A stretch of DNA of 64,000 nt from Phycisphaerae bacterium (GTDB taxonomy: Bacteria > Planctomycetota > Phycisphaerae > UBA1845 > Fen-1342), in NCBI GenBank assembly GCA_028279405.1, contig JANQNU010000020.1, positions 1 to 64,000 of the forward strand. Reading direction: 5' to 3'. This document shows, piece after piece, positions 1-9,900 of this stretch (position 1 is the first letter of the stretch; each line of letters starts with the position of its first letter). The position numbers and the translations under genes are program-made. The notes beneath the pieces were generated by a model. It did no database searches. It was not told the DNA's origin and saw only the letters and a program-made list of their open reading frames with translations.

Positions 1-609
1 TTCAGTCCTTGGAACACGTTATGCGCCGACGTCGACTGCGGCGGGCCTGCGACCGGTGCCTGCTGCGTCGACGGTGTCGCCGGCCGGACGTGCGTCGAGC
101 TGACGCGCGAAGAATGCGATGCCGCGACCGGCGGCGTCTACTTCGGCGACGGGAGCAGCTGCGATAACGTCGTCTGCGACACGCCGGCCACCGGGGCATG
201 CTGCCGCTTCTCGCCCGGCTTGCCAACATGCTCGATTACCACGCAACTCGAATGCGAGCAGTTCGGCGGCGCTTACCAAGGCGACGGAACCAACTGCGCC
301 GACAACGGCTGCTTCCTGCCCCTGATCGGCGCCTGCTGCACCGATCTGCCGGGCAACCCGATCGGCTGCGTCGAAGTCCCGCTCGCACTGTGCCAGCAGA
401 TCGGCGGAACGTTCCAGGGCGCGGGCACGACCTGCACAGACGTGAACTGCAACAGCCAACCGCGCGGTGCCTGCTGCGTGGACGGCTTCGGCGGCCGCTT
501 CTGCGTCGAACTGACCCGCGAGGCCTGTGATGCCGCGACCGGCGGCGTCTACTTCGGCGACGGAACGTCCTGCAACAACGTGAACTGCGGGGACGATCCG
601 ACGCGCTAG
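1..609 (+). CDS. Cys-rich GACC-repeat secreted protein, 3' part
   Basis: The reading frame is open from base 1 to the TAG at 607-609, so the start lies upstream of the window. The visible 202 residues hold the end of one repeat and four full repeats of about 42-46 residues. Each repeat follows the plan GACC...C...C...GG.Y.GDGT.C....C, with six cysteines. The last repeat (GACCVDG..GRFCVELT, then ATGGVYFGDG) is followed by a short tail, CGDDPTR, and no membrane anchor or dockerin-like module. The next gene downstream is built from the same repeat and ends almost the same way (CGGNPTQ), so the two are paralogues in tandem. The even cysteine count and repeated spacing suggest a disulfide-bonded extracellular protein; no enzymatic motif is visible. 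I do not recognise it as a named family, and the role (surface fibre, adhesin or matrix protein) is inference only. Confidence 0.85.
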   Translation, partial: FSPWNTLCADVDCGGPATGACCVDGVAGRTCVELTREECDAATGGVYFGDGSSCDNVVCDTPATGACCRFSPGLPTCSITTQLECEQFGGAYQGDGTNCADNGCFLPLIGACCTDLPGNPIGCVEVPLALCQQIGGTFQGAGTTCTDVNCNSQPRGACCVDGFGGRFCVELTREACDAATGGVYFGDGTSCNNVNCGDDPTR

Positions 610-638
610 TCGAACCGCCTCACGACAGCCACCAAACC

Positions 639-672
639 GAGACCGTGTCGGCCCCCCCGGCACGGTCTCTTC
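639..672 (+). terminator. Probable terminator after the first GACC-repeat gene
   Basis: A 9-bp perfect stem (639-647 with 661-669, GAGACCGTG/CACGGTCTC) closes a C-rich loop 30 bases after the stop codon. The following bases are only weakly T-rich (TTCTTG). Confidence 0.6.
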
Positions 673-1044
673 TTGCGCCCCCAGCCGACGGTAGCGCCGG
701 ACCGAGACATCGGACGCGACGGGATACAGGCATCCCAATCCCGCGCGTAATTCACCGGAACCGGTCCCGAGCAACACGCCTTGGTCGCTTGACAAAACTC
801 CGGAACCGCTTTCGGTTGATAAAAATAATCGCACGAACGCACAGCGCGCTGCACACTAGTACGCGCGGTAACATCGCAGTTAATCTATGGTTACCGCGCG
901 ACAACGTGATCGCTTGCAGGGAAATCTTTATAAACGATAACGAATTCGCGACAAAGTACTGGACTTTCTCTGGAAAACGATAGAATGTCCGTGCGCTCAT
1001 TTCTTACACAGCCCATTTTCTCGACACAACTTGGAGGAAGTCTG
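673..1044 (+). promoter_or_regulatory. AT-rich upstream region of the second GACC-repeat gene
   Basis: No gene is supported here. From about 780 to 1040 the base composition becomes clearly AT-richer than the flanking coding DNA. It contains a perfect TTGACA at 789-794, but no well-spaced -10 partner; the AT-rich run at 820-829 (TAAAAATAAT) lies 25 bases away. A long leader or a promoter is likely, but its exact position cannot be fixed. Confidence 0.35.
1033..1037 (+). promoter_or_regulatory. Ribosome binding site deciding the start at 1045
   Basis: GGAGG lies 7 bases before the ATG at 1045. The upstream in-frame ATG at 985 has no such site and would put 20 residues ahead of the natural signal peptide MRRCCCLATTLVLCW. 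Confidence 0.75.
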
Positions 1045-3768
1045 ATGAGGAGATGTTGTTGTCTCGCAACAACGCTGGTTCTGTGTTGGAGCCTGAACGC
1101 ATTCGCGCTGGTTCCGACCGAGGTGAGCGGACAGGGGGAGATTCAAGCGACACAAGTAACGGATTCGGTGGAAGGTGAGGCGCAAGCCCTGGCGGCGCCG
1201 CGCCGCGGTGCGTGCTGCGTCGATGGCTTCGCGGGTCGTTTCTGCATCATCCTCACACGTGCGGAGTGCGAGGCGTCGACCGGCGGTGTCTACTACGGCG
1301 ACGGTACAACCTGCGACAACATCACCTGTACCGAGCGGCGACCAATTCTCGGTGCCTGCTGCATTCGCACGGCTCTGGGCGCGGTTTGCCTCGAGGTGAC
1401 GCGACGTGATTGCGAATCGTTCGGCGGGTTCTGGTTTGGTGCAGGAACGCGCTGCTCCCAGGTCGATTGCGACGCGACGCCGCGCGGCGCCTGCTGCCTC
1501 GACGGCCTCACGGGCCCCATCTGTGTCGAGATCACGAAAGAACGTTGCCTGGCCAACGGCGGCACGTACTTCGGCGACGGCACGCGCTGCTCGCAAATCG
1601 ACTGCCCGGTCCCGCAAGGCGCCTGCTGCCTGAGCGTTTCCGACTTCACCGCTCGTCGATGCATCGTCACCACCAAGGAGAAGTGCCTTTCCATCGGCGG
1701 AACCTATCGCGGTGACGGCACCGACTGCTCCGAGGTCGATTGCCCGCCGGTCGGCGCCTGCTGCATTCCGGACCTGACCGGACGCCGGTGCGTCGAAACG
1801 ACCCGCGAACGGTGCGAGGCCATCGGTGGCGACTATCAAGGCGACGACGTCCCCTGCACGAACGTTATCTGCGAACCGGTCGGCGCCTGCTGCCTCTACC
1901 TCGCGGACGGCAACGTCATCTGCGTGGTGACGACCAAGCGCCGCTGCATCGATGCCGGCGGCGTCTACCGTGGTGACGGAACCACCTGCGCCACCGTCGA
2001 CTGCACCGAACTCGAAGGTGCCTGCTGCATCTACAACGAAGACTGCACGGTCACCTGCATCGTCACCACCCTGCGCCGCTGCCGCGAAACGGGCGGCGTC
2101 TTCCAGGGCTTCGGCACCAACTGCCTGACTCGTTGCCCGCCGCGACGTGGCGCGTGCTGCTACTACAACCACCATGGCGTGGGCACGTGCGTGATCACCA
2201 ACCGTTGCGAATGCGAATCGACCGGCGGCACCTATCAGGGTGACGGCACGGTCTGCAACGACGACACCTGCCCGACGCTGACCGGGGCCTGCTGCCTGTA
2301 CGACCCTGATACGTGCACCGCGAGCTGCCTTGTAACGACCGTCGAGCGCTGCATCGACCTCGGTGGCGGCTACTTCGGTCATAACACCACCTGCGCCGAC
2401 GTCGACTGCCCGGTCGTGACCGGCGCCTGCTGCATCTACGACAACGACGGCAACGGCTCGTGCGTCGTCACCACCAAGTGCCGCTGCGAGGACCTCGGCG
2501 GTCGGTACCAGGGCGACCACACCAACTGCAACGATGACACTTGCCCGCCGCGCCGCGGTGCCTGCTGCATCGAGAATGCGAACTGCACCGTCTCGTGCAT
2601 TATCACCACTGAAGAGCGCTGCCGCGAAGCCGGTGGTGACTACCGTGGCGACGGCACGGCCTGCAGCTTCACCAGCTGCCCGATCGCGATCGGCGCCTGC
2701 TGCATCTACGACGACCAGGGCATCGGTACCTGCGTCCAGACGTCGGAGTGCCGCTGCGAGCTGCAAGGTGGCGTCTACCAGGGTGACGGCACGCTGTGCG
2801 CCTTCACGACTTGCCCGCCGTTGACCGGCGCCTGCTGCATCGAAGACGCCAACTGCAACGTCAGCTGCATCGTCACCACGCTGCGGCGCTGCCGGGATCT
2901 CAACGGCACGTTCCAGGGCTTCGGCACCAACTGCCTCTCGCAGATCTGCCCGGTACGGACCGGCGCCTGCTGCATCTACAACGTGCAGGGTATCGCGACT
3001 TGCGTCGTGACGACCAAGTGCCGTTGCGAGGCGCGCGGTGGTACCTACCAGGGCGACGGCGTGCCGTGCACGAACACGACATGCCCGCCGCGGCTGGGCG
3101 CATGCTGCATCGAGGGTCCGGACTGCGACATCCGCTGCGAAGTCACGACGCTGCCCAAGTGCCTCGATCAGAATGGCGTCTTCCAGGGCTTTGACACGGA
3201 CTGCACCGATCGCTGTGACGTAGCGATCGGCGCTTGCTGCATCTATGACGCGCAAGGCAACGCGACCTGCATCGAAACGTCCGAGTGCAAGTGCGATCTG
3301 CGTGGCGGCGTCTATCAGGGCGACGGTACGCGATGCAGCCTTACCGAATGCCCGCGCCCGGCCGGCGCCTGCTGCGTCCGGATCTTTGATCCGCCGTTCT
3401 GCTTCGAAGGAACGGAAGAGGAATGCCGTGAGCGCGGCGGCATCTATCAGGGCAACGGCGTGAGGTGCACCGACGTGAACTGCGAGCGGGTCGGCGCCTG
3501 CTGCCTGTTCGATACGACCGATCCGCCGGTCTGCATCGTCGTCACCAAGTTTGCCTGCGCCTGGCGCGGCGGTGTCTACCAGGGTGACGGTACGAACTGC
3601 GCCGACGTCGCTTGCCAGCGTCTCGGTGCATGCTGCGTCGATGGTGTCGCCAGCCGCTTCTGCCTGCAACTGAACGCCGCGGATTGCGCGGCCGCAACGG
3701 GCGGTGTGTTCTATGGCGCGGGTGTGCCCTGCAGCGCGATTGACTGCGGCGGCAACCCGACGCAGTAG
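1045..3768 (+). CDS. Secreted Cys-rich protein with 19 GACC repeats
   Basis: A 907-residue protein with an N-terminal signal peptide (MRRCCCLATTLVLCW, then a hydrophobic stretch ending near NAFA). After a short linker come 19 consecutive repeats of about 42 residues on the plan GACC(I/L/V)...C.(V/I).T...C...GG.(Y/F).G.GT.C....C, then a short tail CGGNPTQ. Repeats 1-6 and 17-19 have six cysteines each. Repeats 7-16 have seven each and alternate in two types (see separate entry). I counted no catalytic motif, transmembrane anchor or dockerin-like module. The first and last repeats resemble each other and the last repeat of the upstream paralogue (GACCVDG...RFC). The composition demands export and oxidative folding, so a disulfide-rigidified extracellular filament or coat protein is plausible, but this is inference. 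The start is set by GGAGG at 1033-1037. A strong hairpin follows the stop. Confidence 0.88.
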   Translation: MRRCCCLATTLVLCWSLNAFALVPTEVSGQGEIQATQVTDSVEGEAQALAAPRRGACCVDGFAGRFCIILTRAECEASTGGVYYGDGTTCDNITCTERRPILGACCIRTALGAVCLEVTRRDCESFGGFWFGAGTRCSQVDCDATPRGACCLDGLTGPICVEITKERCLANGGTYFGDGTRCSQIDCPVPQGACCLSVSDFTARRCIVTTKEKCLSIGGTYRGDGTDCSEVDCPPVGACCIPDLTGRRCVETTRERCEAIGGDYQGDDVPCTNVICEPVGACCLYLADGNVICVVTTKRRCIDAGGVYRGDGTTCATVDCTELEGACCIYNEDCTVTCIVTTLRRCRETGGVFQGFGTNCLTRCPPRRGACCYYNHHGVGTCVITNRCECESTGGTYQGDGTVCNDDTCPTLTGACCLYDPDTCTASCLVTTVERCIDLGGGYFGHNTTCADVDCPVVTGACCIYDNDGNGSCVVTTKCRCEDLGGRYQGDHTNCNDDTCPPRRGACCIENANCTVSCIITTEERCREAGGDYRGDGTACSFTSCPIAIGACCIYDDQGIGTCVQTSECRCELQGGVYQGDGTLCAFTTCPPLTGACCIEDANCNVSCIVTTLRRCRDLNGTFQGFGTNCLSQICPVRTGACCIYNVQGIATCVVTTKCRCEARGGTYQGDGVPCTNTTCPPRLGACCIEGPDCDIRCEVTTLPKCLDQNGVFQGFDTDCTDRCDVAIGACCIYDAQGNATCIETSECKCDLRGGVYQGDGTRCSLTECPRPAGACCVRIFDPPFCFEGTEEECRERGGIYQGNGVRCTDVNCERVGACCLFDTTDPPVCIVVTKFACAWRGGVYQGDGTNCADVACQRLGACCVDGVASRFCLQLNAADCAAATGGVFYGAGVPCSAIDCGGNPTQ
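2014..3351 (+). repeat. Ten alternating seven-cysteine repeats (five A/B pairs)
   Basis: This coding stretch holds repeats 7-16 of the GACC protein. Odd-numbered repeats (type A) carry an extra cysteine in the first loop, as in GACCIEDANCNVSC, and often read FQGFGTNC. Even-numbered repeats (type B) lack that cysteine, read GACCIYxxxGxxTC, and instead have an extra cysteine just before the conserved one (KCRC, ECRC, RCEC, ECKC). Each repeat thus has seven cysteines and each pair fourteen. The period of the array here is two repeats, about 250-255 bp. Confidence 0.85.
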
Positions 3769-3804
3769 CCGCACGGCTCACCACAACGGCGCAAGTGCCC
3801 TCCA

Positions 3805-3837
3805 GAAGACCGCGCCGCTTACCCAGGCGCGGTCTTC
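3805..3837 (+). terminator. Hairpin terminator after the GACC-repeat gene
   Basis: A perfect 12-bp stem (3805-3816 with 3826-3837, GAAGACCGCGCC/GGCGCGGTCTTC) with a 9-base loop starts 36 bases after the stop. No clear T-run follows. The rest of the gap up to 4076 holds no gene that I can support. Confidence 0.65.
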
Positions 3838-4076
3838 GCTTGCGCTCGAGTGCGATACTTGCGTTCCGGCAGCCCATCGGAGCCCGGAACACCTTGTCCC
3901 CCACCCCTTCGGGTAGCAAGGGTACCCAGCCTCCTACAGGGGTGGGGGGCCGCATTTCGACGGGAGCTTGTCGGCGCTTGCTGGCACGCTCCCGACTTTG
4001 TTTGATGCAAACCGTCGCTCTTCGCCGTCCACGATCGGCTGTCTGCTTGATCGCTCTGAGGCGCCGGCCGGTGCTC

Positions 4077-5966
4077 CTACCGTTTGACGCGCTTCGATGA
4101 GCGGTGTGCAACGACAGGGGCAGGCGCGCCGGGCCGTTCGCCGCGGATTCGCGGCCACAATAGCGCGGCCTCGGCGATCATCCAGAACTGCGCGAAGAGC
4201 ACGCTGACCCCGATCGCGAGCAATAGCCAATCGCGAGCCTGCCACCAGCCGCGGATTTGTTCGTACAAGGCCCAGATCGGAAGGATCAACATGAGTATCG
4301 TGGGCGGCACGAGGAACCACACCGGTCGGTCGTAGCGCAACAGGTAGAAGGCGATCACCAGAAAAGACAGGCCGGCCAGTAACTGGTTCGTGGCTCCGAA
4401 GATTGGCCAGAGAATCATGCCGCCCGAACCCGGGCCCGCGGGTCCGGAGATCAGTGCGATCGCACCGCCGGTGGTGACCGCGACTGTCGTCGCGAGGAAG
4501 CGGTTCTGGAGTGCGGGAAGCTGCAAGGCCCCGCCGAGTTCGCTGATGACGTAGCGTTGGAGGCGTGTGGCGGTGTCGAGCGTCGTCGCGGCGAAACTGG
4601 CGACGAGCACGGCCATCACGCCGATGCCGAGGGTGATCGGGATCCCGACGGTCCGCAGGATGTTGGCGCCACCTTCGATAAAGCCTCCGACCTTCTGCGG
4701 TAGGCGCATGTCGTTCCAATGCTGGGCGGCGTAGTACTTGTTCCACGCCGCCTGTCCGACGATCGGCGAACCGTCCGCCGACAAACTGGGCACGTATTGC
4801 CCCGTGAAGACGCCCGTCGTCGCGTGTCGGTACTCATAGACGCCCAATCCCAGCCCCGCCGTGCAAGCCAGGATCACGACGACCGCCAGCCCGCCTTCGA
4901 GCAACATGGCGCCGTACCCGACAATCTGCGCGTCAGACTCGCTACGTAGTTGCTTGCTGGTCGTCCCGCTCGACACAAGGCAGTGAAACCCGCTGATCGC
5001 ACCGCATGCGATCGTGATGAACAAGAACGGCCAGATCGGCGGCGCACCGAACGCCGGGTCCAGATGATTGATCGCCGGAGCGACGAAGGATAACCCGCGA
5101 CCGACGAACGGACCGAGTAGCAGTCCGATGAACAACAGGCCGAGGGCCACGACGAGTTGGTGGCTGTTGATGAAATCCCTCGGCTGCAACAGCGTCCACA
5201 CCGGCAGCACCGATGCAATGAAGCAATAGACCAGCAAAATCAGGGTCCAAGCGACGACCGCGTTCGCGTACGGCGACAAGCCGGCGGCGCGGGCGGCGCT
5301 TCCGGTCGGCTCCAGCCATGAAAAGGCGGACAAATCCAGCGGAAGCCAGTAGGCGCCGATCGTCACCGCCAGATACATAAGCACGACCGCCACGATCGAA
5401 AGCGGCAGCAACGGCGCCCGATGCTTGTACACCAGCCAGCCGATGACGATCGCGATTGGGATCTCGATCCAGATCGGCAGGACCGAAATCGGGTAGCTCG
5501 CGAAGATGACCGCGATCACCAGGCCGAAGATCCCGATGACGACCGCCAGCGCCAGAAACAGGATCGTCAGGAACAGCAGCCGCGCGCGTGGGTTGATCAT
5601 CTGTGCGGCAACGTCGCCAACCGTTTGCCCCCGGTTGCGAAGGCTCACCACCAGCGCGCCGAAATCGTGGACCGCACCGATGAAGATGCTGCCGACCAGC
5701 ACCCAGAGCAGCGCCGGCAACCAGCCCCAGAAAACCGCGATCGCCGGTCCGACGATCGGACCGGTACCCGCGATGCTCGTGAAATGGTGACCGAACACCA
5801 CCTCGCGCGAGGTCGGCACGTAGTCACGCCCGTCGTCGATCGCGACGCTCGGACAGGTCCGCGTGCCATCGAGCCGAAAGACGCGCCGCGCCAGCCAGCG
5901 CCCATACGTGTGATACGCCACCAGATAGCCAACGAACGCACCGAGTGCGATCAGCAGGGTCTGCAT
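4077..5966 (-). CDS. cstA: Carbon starvation protein A (CstA-type transporter)
   Basis: A 629-residue, strongly hydrophobic protein with well over ten predicted membrane segments. The N-terminal half carries CstA hallmarks: YGRWLARRVF near residue 22, then a conserved block reading HHFTSIAGTGPIVGPAIA and, a little later, GAVHDFGALVVSLRNRGQT. A later SSGTTSKQL also fits the family. CstA proteins are inner-membrane peptide or pyruvate transporters that are induced on carbon starvation in enterobacteria. The C-terminus ends in a short basic tail (HRSSKRVKR). It starts with ATG at 5966 and is divergent from the TerC-type gene at 6139, sharing a 172-bp upstream region. No LytTR-type regulator that would suggest a sensing pair is next to it. 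The substrate cannot be told from sequence. Confidence 0.92.
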   Translation of the reverse strand: MQTLLIALGAFVGYLVAYHTYGRWLARRVFRLDGTRTCPSVAIDDGRDYVPTSREVVFGHHFTSIAGTGPIVGPAIAVFWGWLPALLWVLVGSIFIGAVHDFGALVVSLRNRGQTVGDVAAQMINPRARLLFLTILFLALAVVIGIFGLVIAVIFASYPISVLPIWIEIPIAIVIGWLVYKHRAPLLPLSIVAVVLMYLAVTIGAYWLPLDLSAFSWLEPTGSAARAAGLSPYANAVVAWTLILLVYCFIASVLPVWTLLQPRDFINSHQLVVALGLLFIGLLLGPFVGRGLSFVAPAINHLDPAFGAPPIWPFLFITIACGAISGFHCLVSSGTTSKQLRSESDAQIVGYGAMLLEGGLAVVVILACTAGLGLGVYEYRHATTGVFTGQYVPSLSADGSPIVGQAAWNKYYAAQHWNDMRLPQKVGGFIEGGANILRTVGIPITLGIGVMAVLVASFAATTLDTATRLQRYVISELGGALQLPALQNRFLATTVAVTTGGAIALISGPAGPGSGGMILWPIFGATNQLLAGLSFLVIAFYLLRYDRPVWFLVPPTILMLILPIWALYEQIRGWWQARDWLLLAIGVSVLFAQFWMIAEAALLWPRIRGERPGAPAPVVAHRSSKRVKR

Positions 5967-6138
5967 ACCGATTCCTCACGGCTCCGACCGTCGCCCATCA
6001 TACCCGACCACTCCCTTGTTGACGCCCGGCGCCGGCTACGGCATCCTTGCGCGTCACCCTACCGGCGCGCTGGCACCGCTGACCGGAGTGTGCAACGCAC
6101 CTGCCGCGGGGTAGCACTACCGCCAAGGAGCATCGATC

Positions 6139-6885
<747 letters not shown>

Positions 6886-6903
6886 GAAGCGCAGCACATC
6901 GCG

Positions 6904-9900
6904 CTACAGCTGCTCGATCGCGAGTTGCAGCGTGTGTTCCTCGATTGTGACATCGCGTCCGCCGGCAGCGCCGTCGAACACGATTGCGTCGGCCAGGCAT
7001 TCCGCCTGGATCGTCTCAGTGAACTTGCGCGCCGTCTCGATTAACGCGTCCGGTGCCGACAACCGTACGCGAATGCGCGCCTCGTACGGCAGGTTCTCGT
7101 CCTTGCGCGCCGCCTGGATGTGGTGAATCAATTCCCGAACCATTCCTTCTTCGATCAGCGCCGGCGTTAACTCCGTGCCGATCACCACCACGCCGGCGCG
7201 ACATTGCGTCGCCGACCAGCCCTCCTTGGCGTCCAGCCGAACGTCCACTTCCTCGGGCAGGAGTTCGACCGATTGCCCTTCGACATCCAGCGCGATCCGA
7301 CCCTCTTCGAGCAGACGCTGCCGCAGTGCCGCCGCGTCCTGTCGACCCAATGCGCCCGCGATCTTCGGCACCAGCTTGCCGAACTTCGGCCCCAACGCCT
7401 TGAAGTTCGGCTTCAACTGATAGGTCACGTAATGGTCCGCATCGGTTGCGAACTCGACCTGCTTGACGTTCAGCTCCTCGGCGATCAGCGGCGCGTGCGA
7501 CCGCAGCCAGTCCTCGTGCTCATGCCGCGCCAGGATGATCTCCACCAACGCCAACGGCTGACGCACCTTGCGCTTCGCCGCCGTCCGCGCCGCACGACCG
7601 GCCGAGACAATTTCACGTACCAGATCCATTTCCTGTGCGAGGTCTTCGTCAACCAACGAAGCGTCCGCGAGCGGGTAATCGCAGAGATGAACGCTGCATG
7701 GCGAATTCTCGTCCGCCGTTGCAGCCCCCTGCACACCGTGAACGAGATTGCGGTACACCGTCTCGGCAAAGAAAGGCGTGAACGGCGCGATCGCCTTACA
7801 GAGCGTTACCATCAACTCATACAGCGTGTTGTACGCGTCCCACTTGTCCTGATCGCGGTCGGTCCCCGTAACCGGCTGCCAGAAGCGATCGCGCGAACGC
7901 CGAACGTACCAGTTGGAAAGCCCGTCGACAAAGTCCGCCAGCCGTTGCGCCGCAGGGAAGTTCTCGAACGCATCCAGCTTCTCTCGGACGAAACGCACCG
8001 TCCGATGCAACTCGCTCAACGCCCAGCGGTCCAACTCACTGCGCTCAGCCGCCGGTCGGGCGCCACGCCCCGGCGAGAAGTCGTCGATATTCGCGTAGAT
8101 GTTGAAGAAGCTCAGCACGTTGTACAGCTTGACCAGAAAATCACGATGCACATCGCGGATATTGGCTTCCGCGAATCGCGTCGAGGTCCACGGAGCCTGG
8201 GCGCTGTAGAAGTACCAGCGCATCGCGTCGGCGCCGTACTGATCGAAGATGTACTTCGGCTCCTTGTAGTTCCGCAGCCGCTTGGACATCTTGTTGCCGT
8301 CCTCGCCGGCCATGTGCCCGAGGACGATACACGTCCGATACGGCAATGGATACGAGCCGTCCGGCAACGACACGCCAGCGGCCCCGGCGTCGCGCGCGTC
8401 ATCACCATTCTCGCCGAACAATAGCGTGCTGATCGCCAGCAAACCGTAGAACCAGCCGCGCGTCTGATCGATCGCTTCGCTGATGAAATCCGCTGGAAAC
8501 CGCTCGCGAAGCATCTCGACGCTACCGTCCACGTGCGGGAAACCCCATTGCGCGAACGGCATGCTGCCCGCATCCCACCAGCAATCGATGACCTCGGATA
8601 CACGCCGCATCCGCGCGGGTCCGTCATCTGTTGCGGAAAACGGACTGTCATACGTCCACGCATCGATGTACGGCTTGTGTACGCGCAGATGCTCGGGCAG
8701 TTCCTCACCATCCGCGCGATGCTCGGCGACCTTTGCGTCCCAGTAGCCGCCGGGATATTCAACGGTCGCGTCGGTCGCGCCAGGCTTGGCGCGCAACTCG
8801 TCAAACGACGCGATCGCTTCCATCTTGCCGCTTTCCTCGCACACCCAGACCGGCAACGGCGTGCCCCAGTAGCGTTCGCGCGACAGTGCCCAGTCGACGT
8901 TGTTGCGCAGGAAGTCGCCGAAGCGACCGTCGCGGATATGGTCGGGCAACCAGTTGATTTTGGCGTTGTTGCCGAGAAATCCTTCTTTGAACTGGCTGGT
9001 GCGTACGAACCAACTCTTGCGGGCGTATTGGATCAACGCATCCTGATCGGCACGCGGGCAGAAGGGGTAATCGTGTCGGTACTGCTCCTGATGCAAGAGT
9101 AACGGCGTACCCCAACCGGTCGTCCGCTCCTTCAACTCCCGCGTGATCTCCTTGTCGCAGTCCTTTACCCAGCGACCGCGGTATGCTGCCGGCGCATCGT
9201 CGTTGAAGGTGCCATCCGGAGCGACGGCGCAGAGCAGCGGCAGCCCGTCGGCGAACTGTTCGGCCTCGCGTTTCCACAGGTAATAGTCGACCTCGCCGAA
9301 AGGCGGTGCCTCGTGGACCAACCCGGTACCGCTATCCGTCGTGACAAAATCAGCAACGGTCACGCGCCATCCGCGATAATCGGTGGTACCGGCTGGTGTC
9401 GTTCGCGCGGCGGGCGTGCTCCCCAGACCGTCGGCGGCCGAATGTGACCCGACACCATCGTCGTGAGCCGTCCGTCGATAGTAGCAATCCGGGAACGGCG
9501 GCATGTACCGCAGCCCGACCAGCTCGCTGCCTTTGCACGTCGCTACGACGTTCAGGTCGCGCTTGATCTTCTTCGCGATCACCTCGACCAGCTCACTCGC
9601 GATGTAGAGGTACTCGGCCTCCGCGCCCTCCGGGCCGGGGTCTTCGCACAGCGCGTAGTCGAGTTCGGGGTGAACGGCTGCGAAGTGGTTGCTGATGAGC
9701 GTCCAGGGAGTCGTCGTCCAGACGAGCAGGCTGCAGCGGCCCTTGGCGGACTCATGCGAATTGTGCGGCGCTTTCCCGGTGTAGAGCGCCCCCTGCTCCG
9801 CGTCAGCGACCAGCGGGAACTTCACGTACACACTCGGATCGTCGACCGTTCGGTATCCCTCGCCGACCTCGCCGGAGGAGAGCGCCGTGCCGCCTTGGGC

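Noticed and set aside
997-3774. A 925-codon open frame on the minus strand
   Set aside because: It is antisense to the GACC-repeat gene. Repetitive GC-rich coding DNA produces long empty frames. Its product is low-complexity Ala/Arg/Asp and has no start signal.
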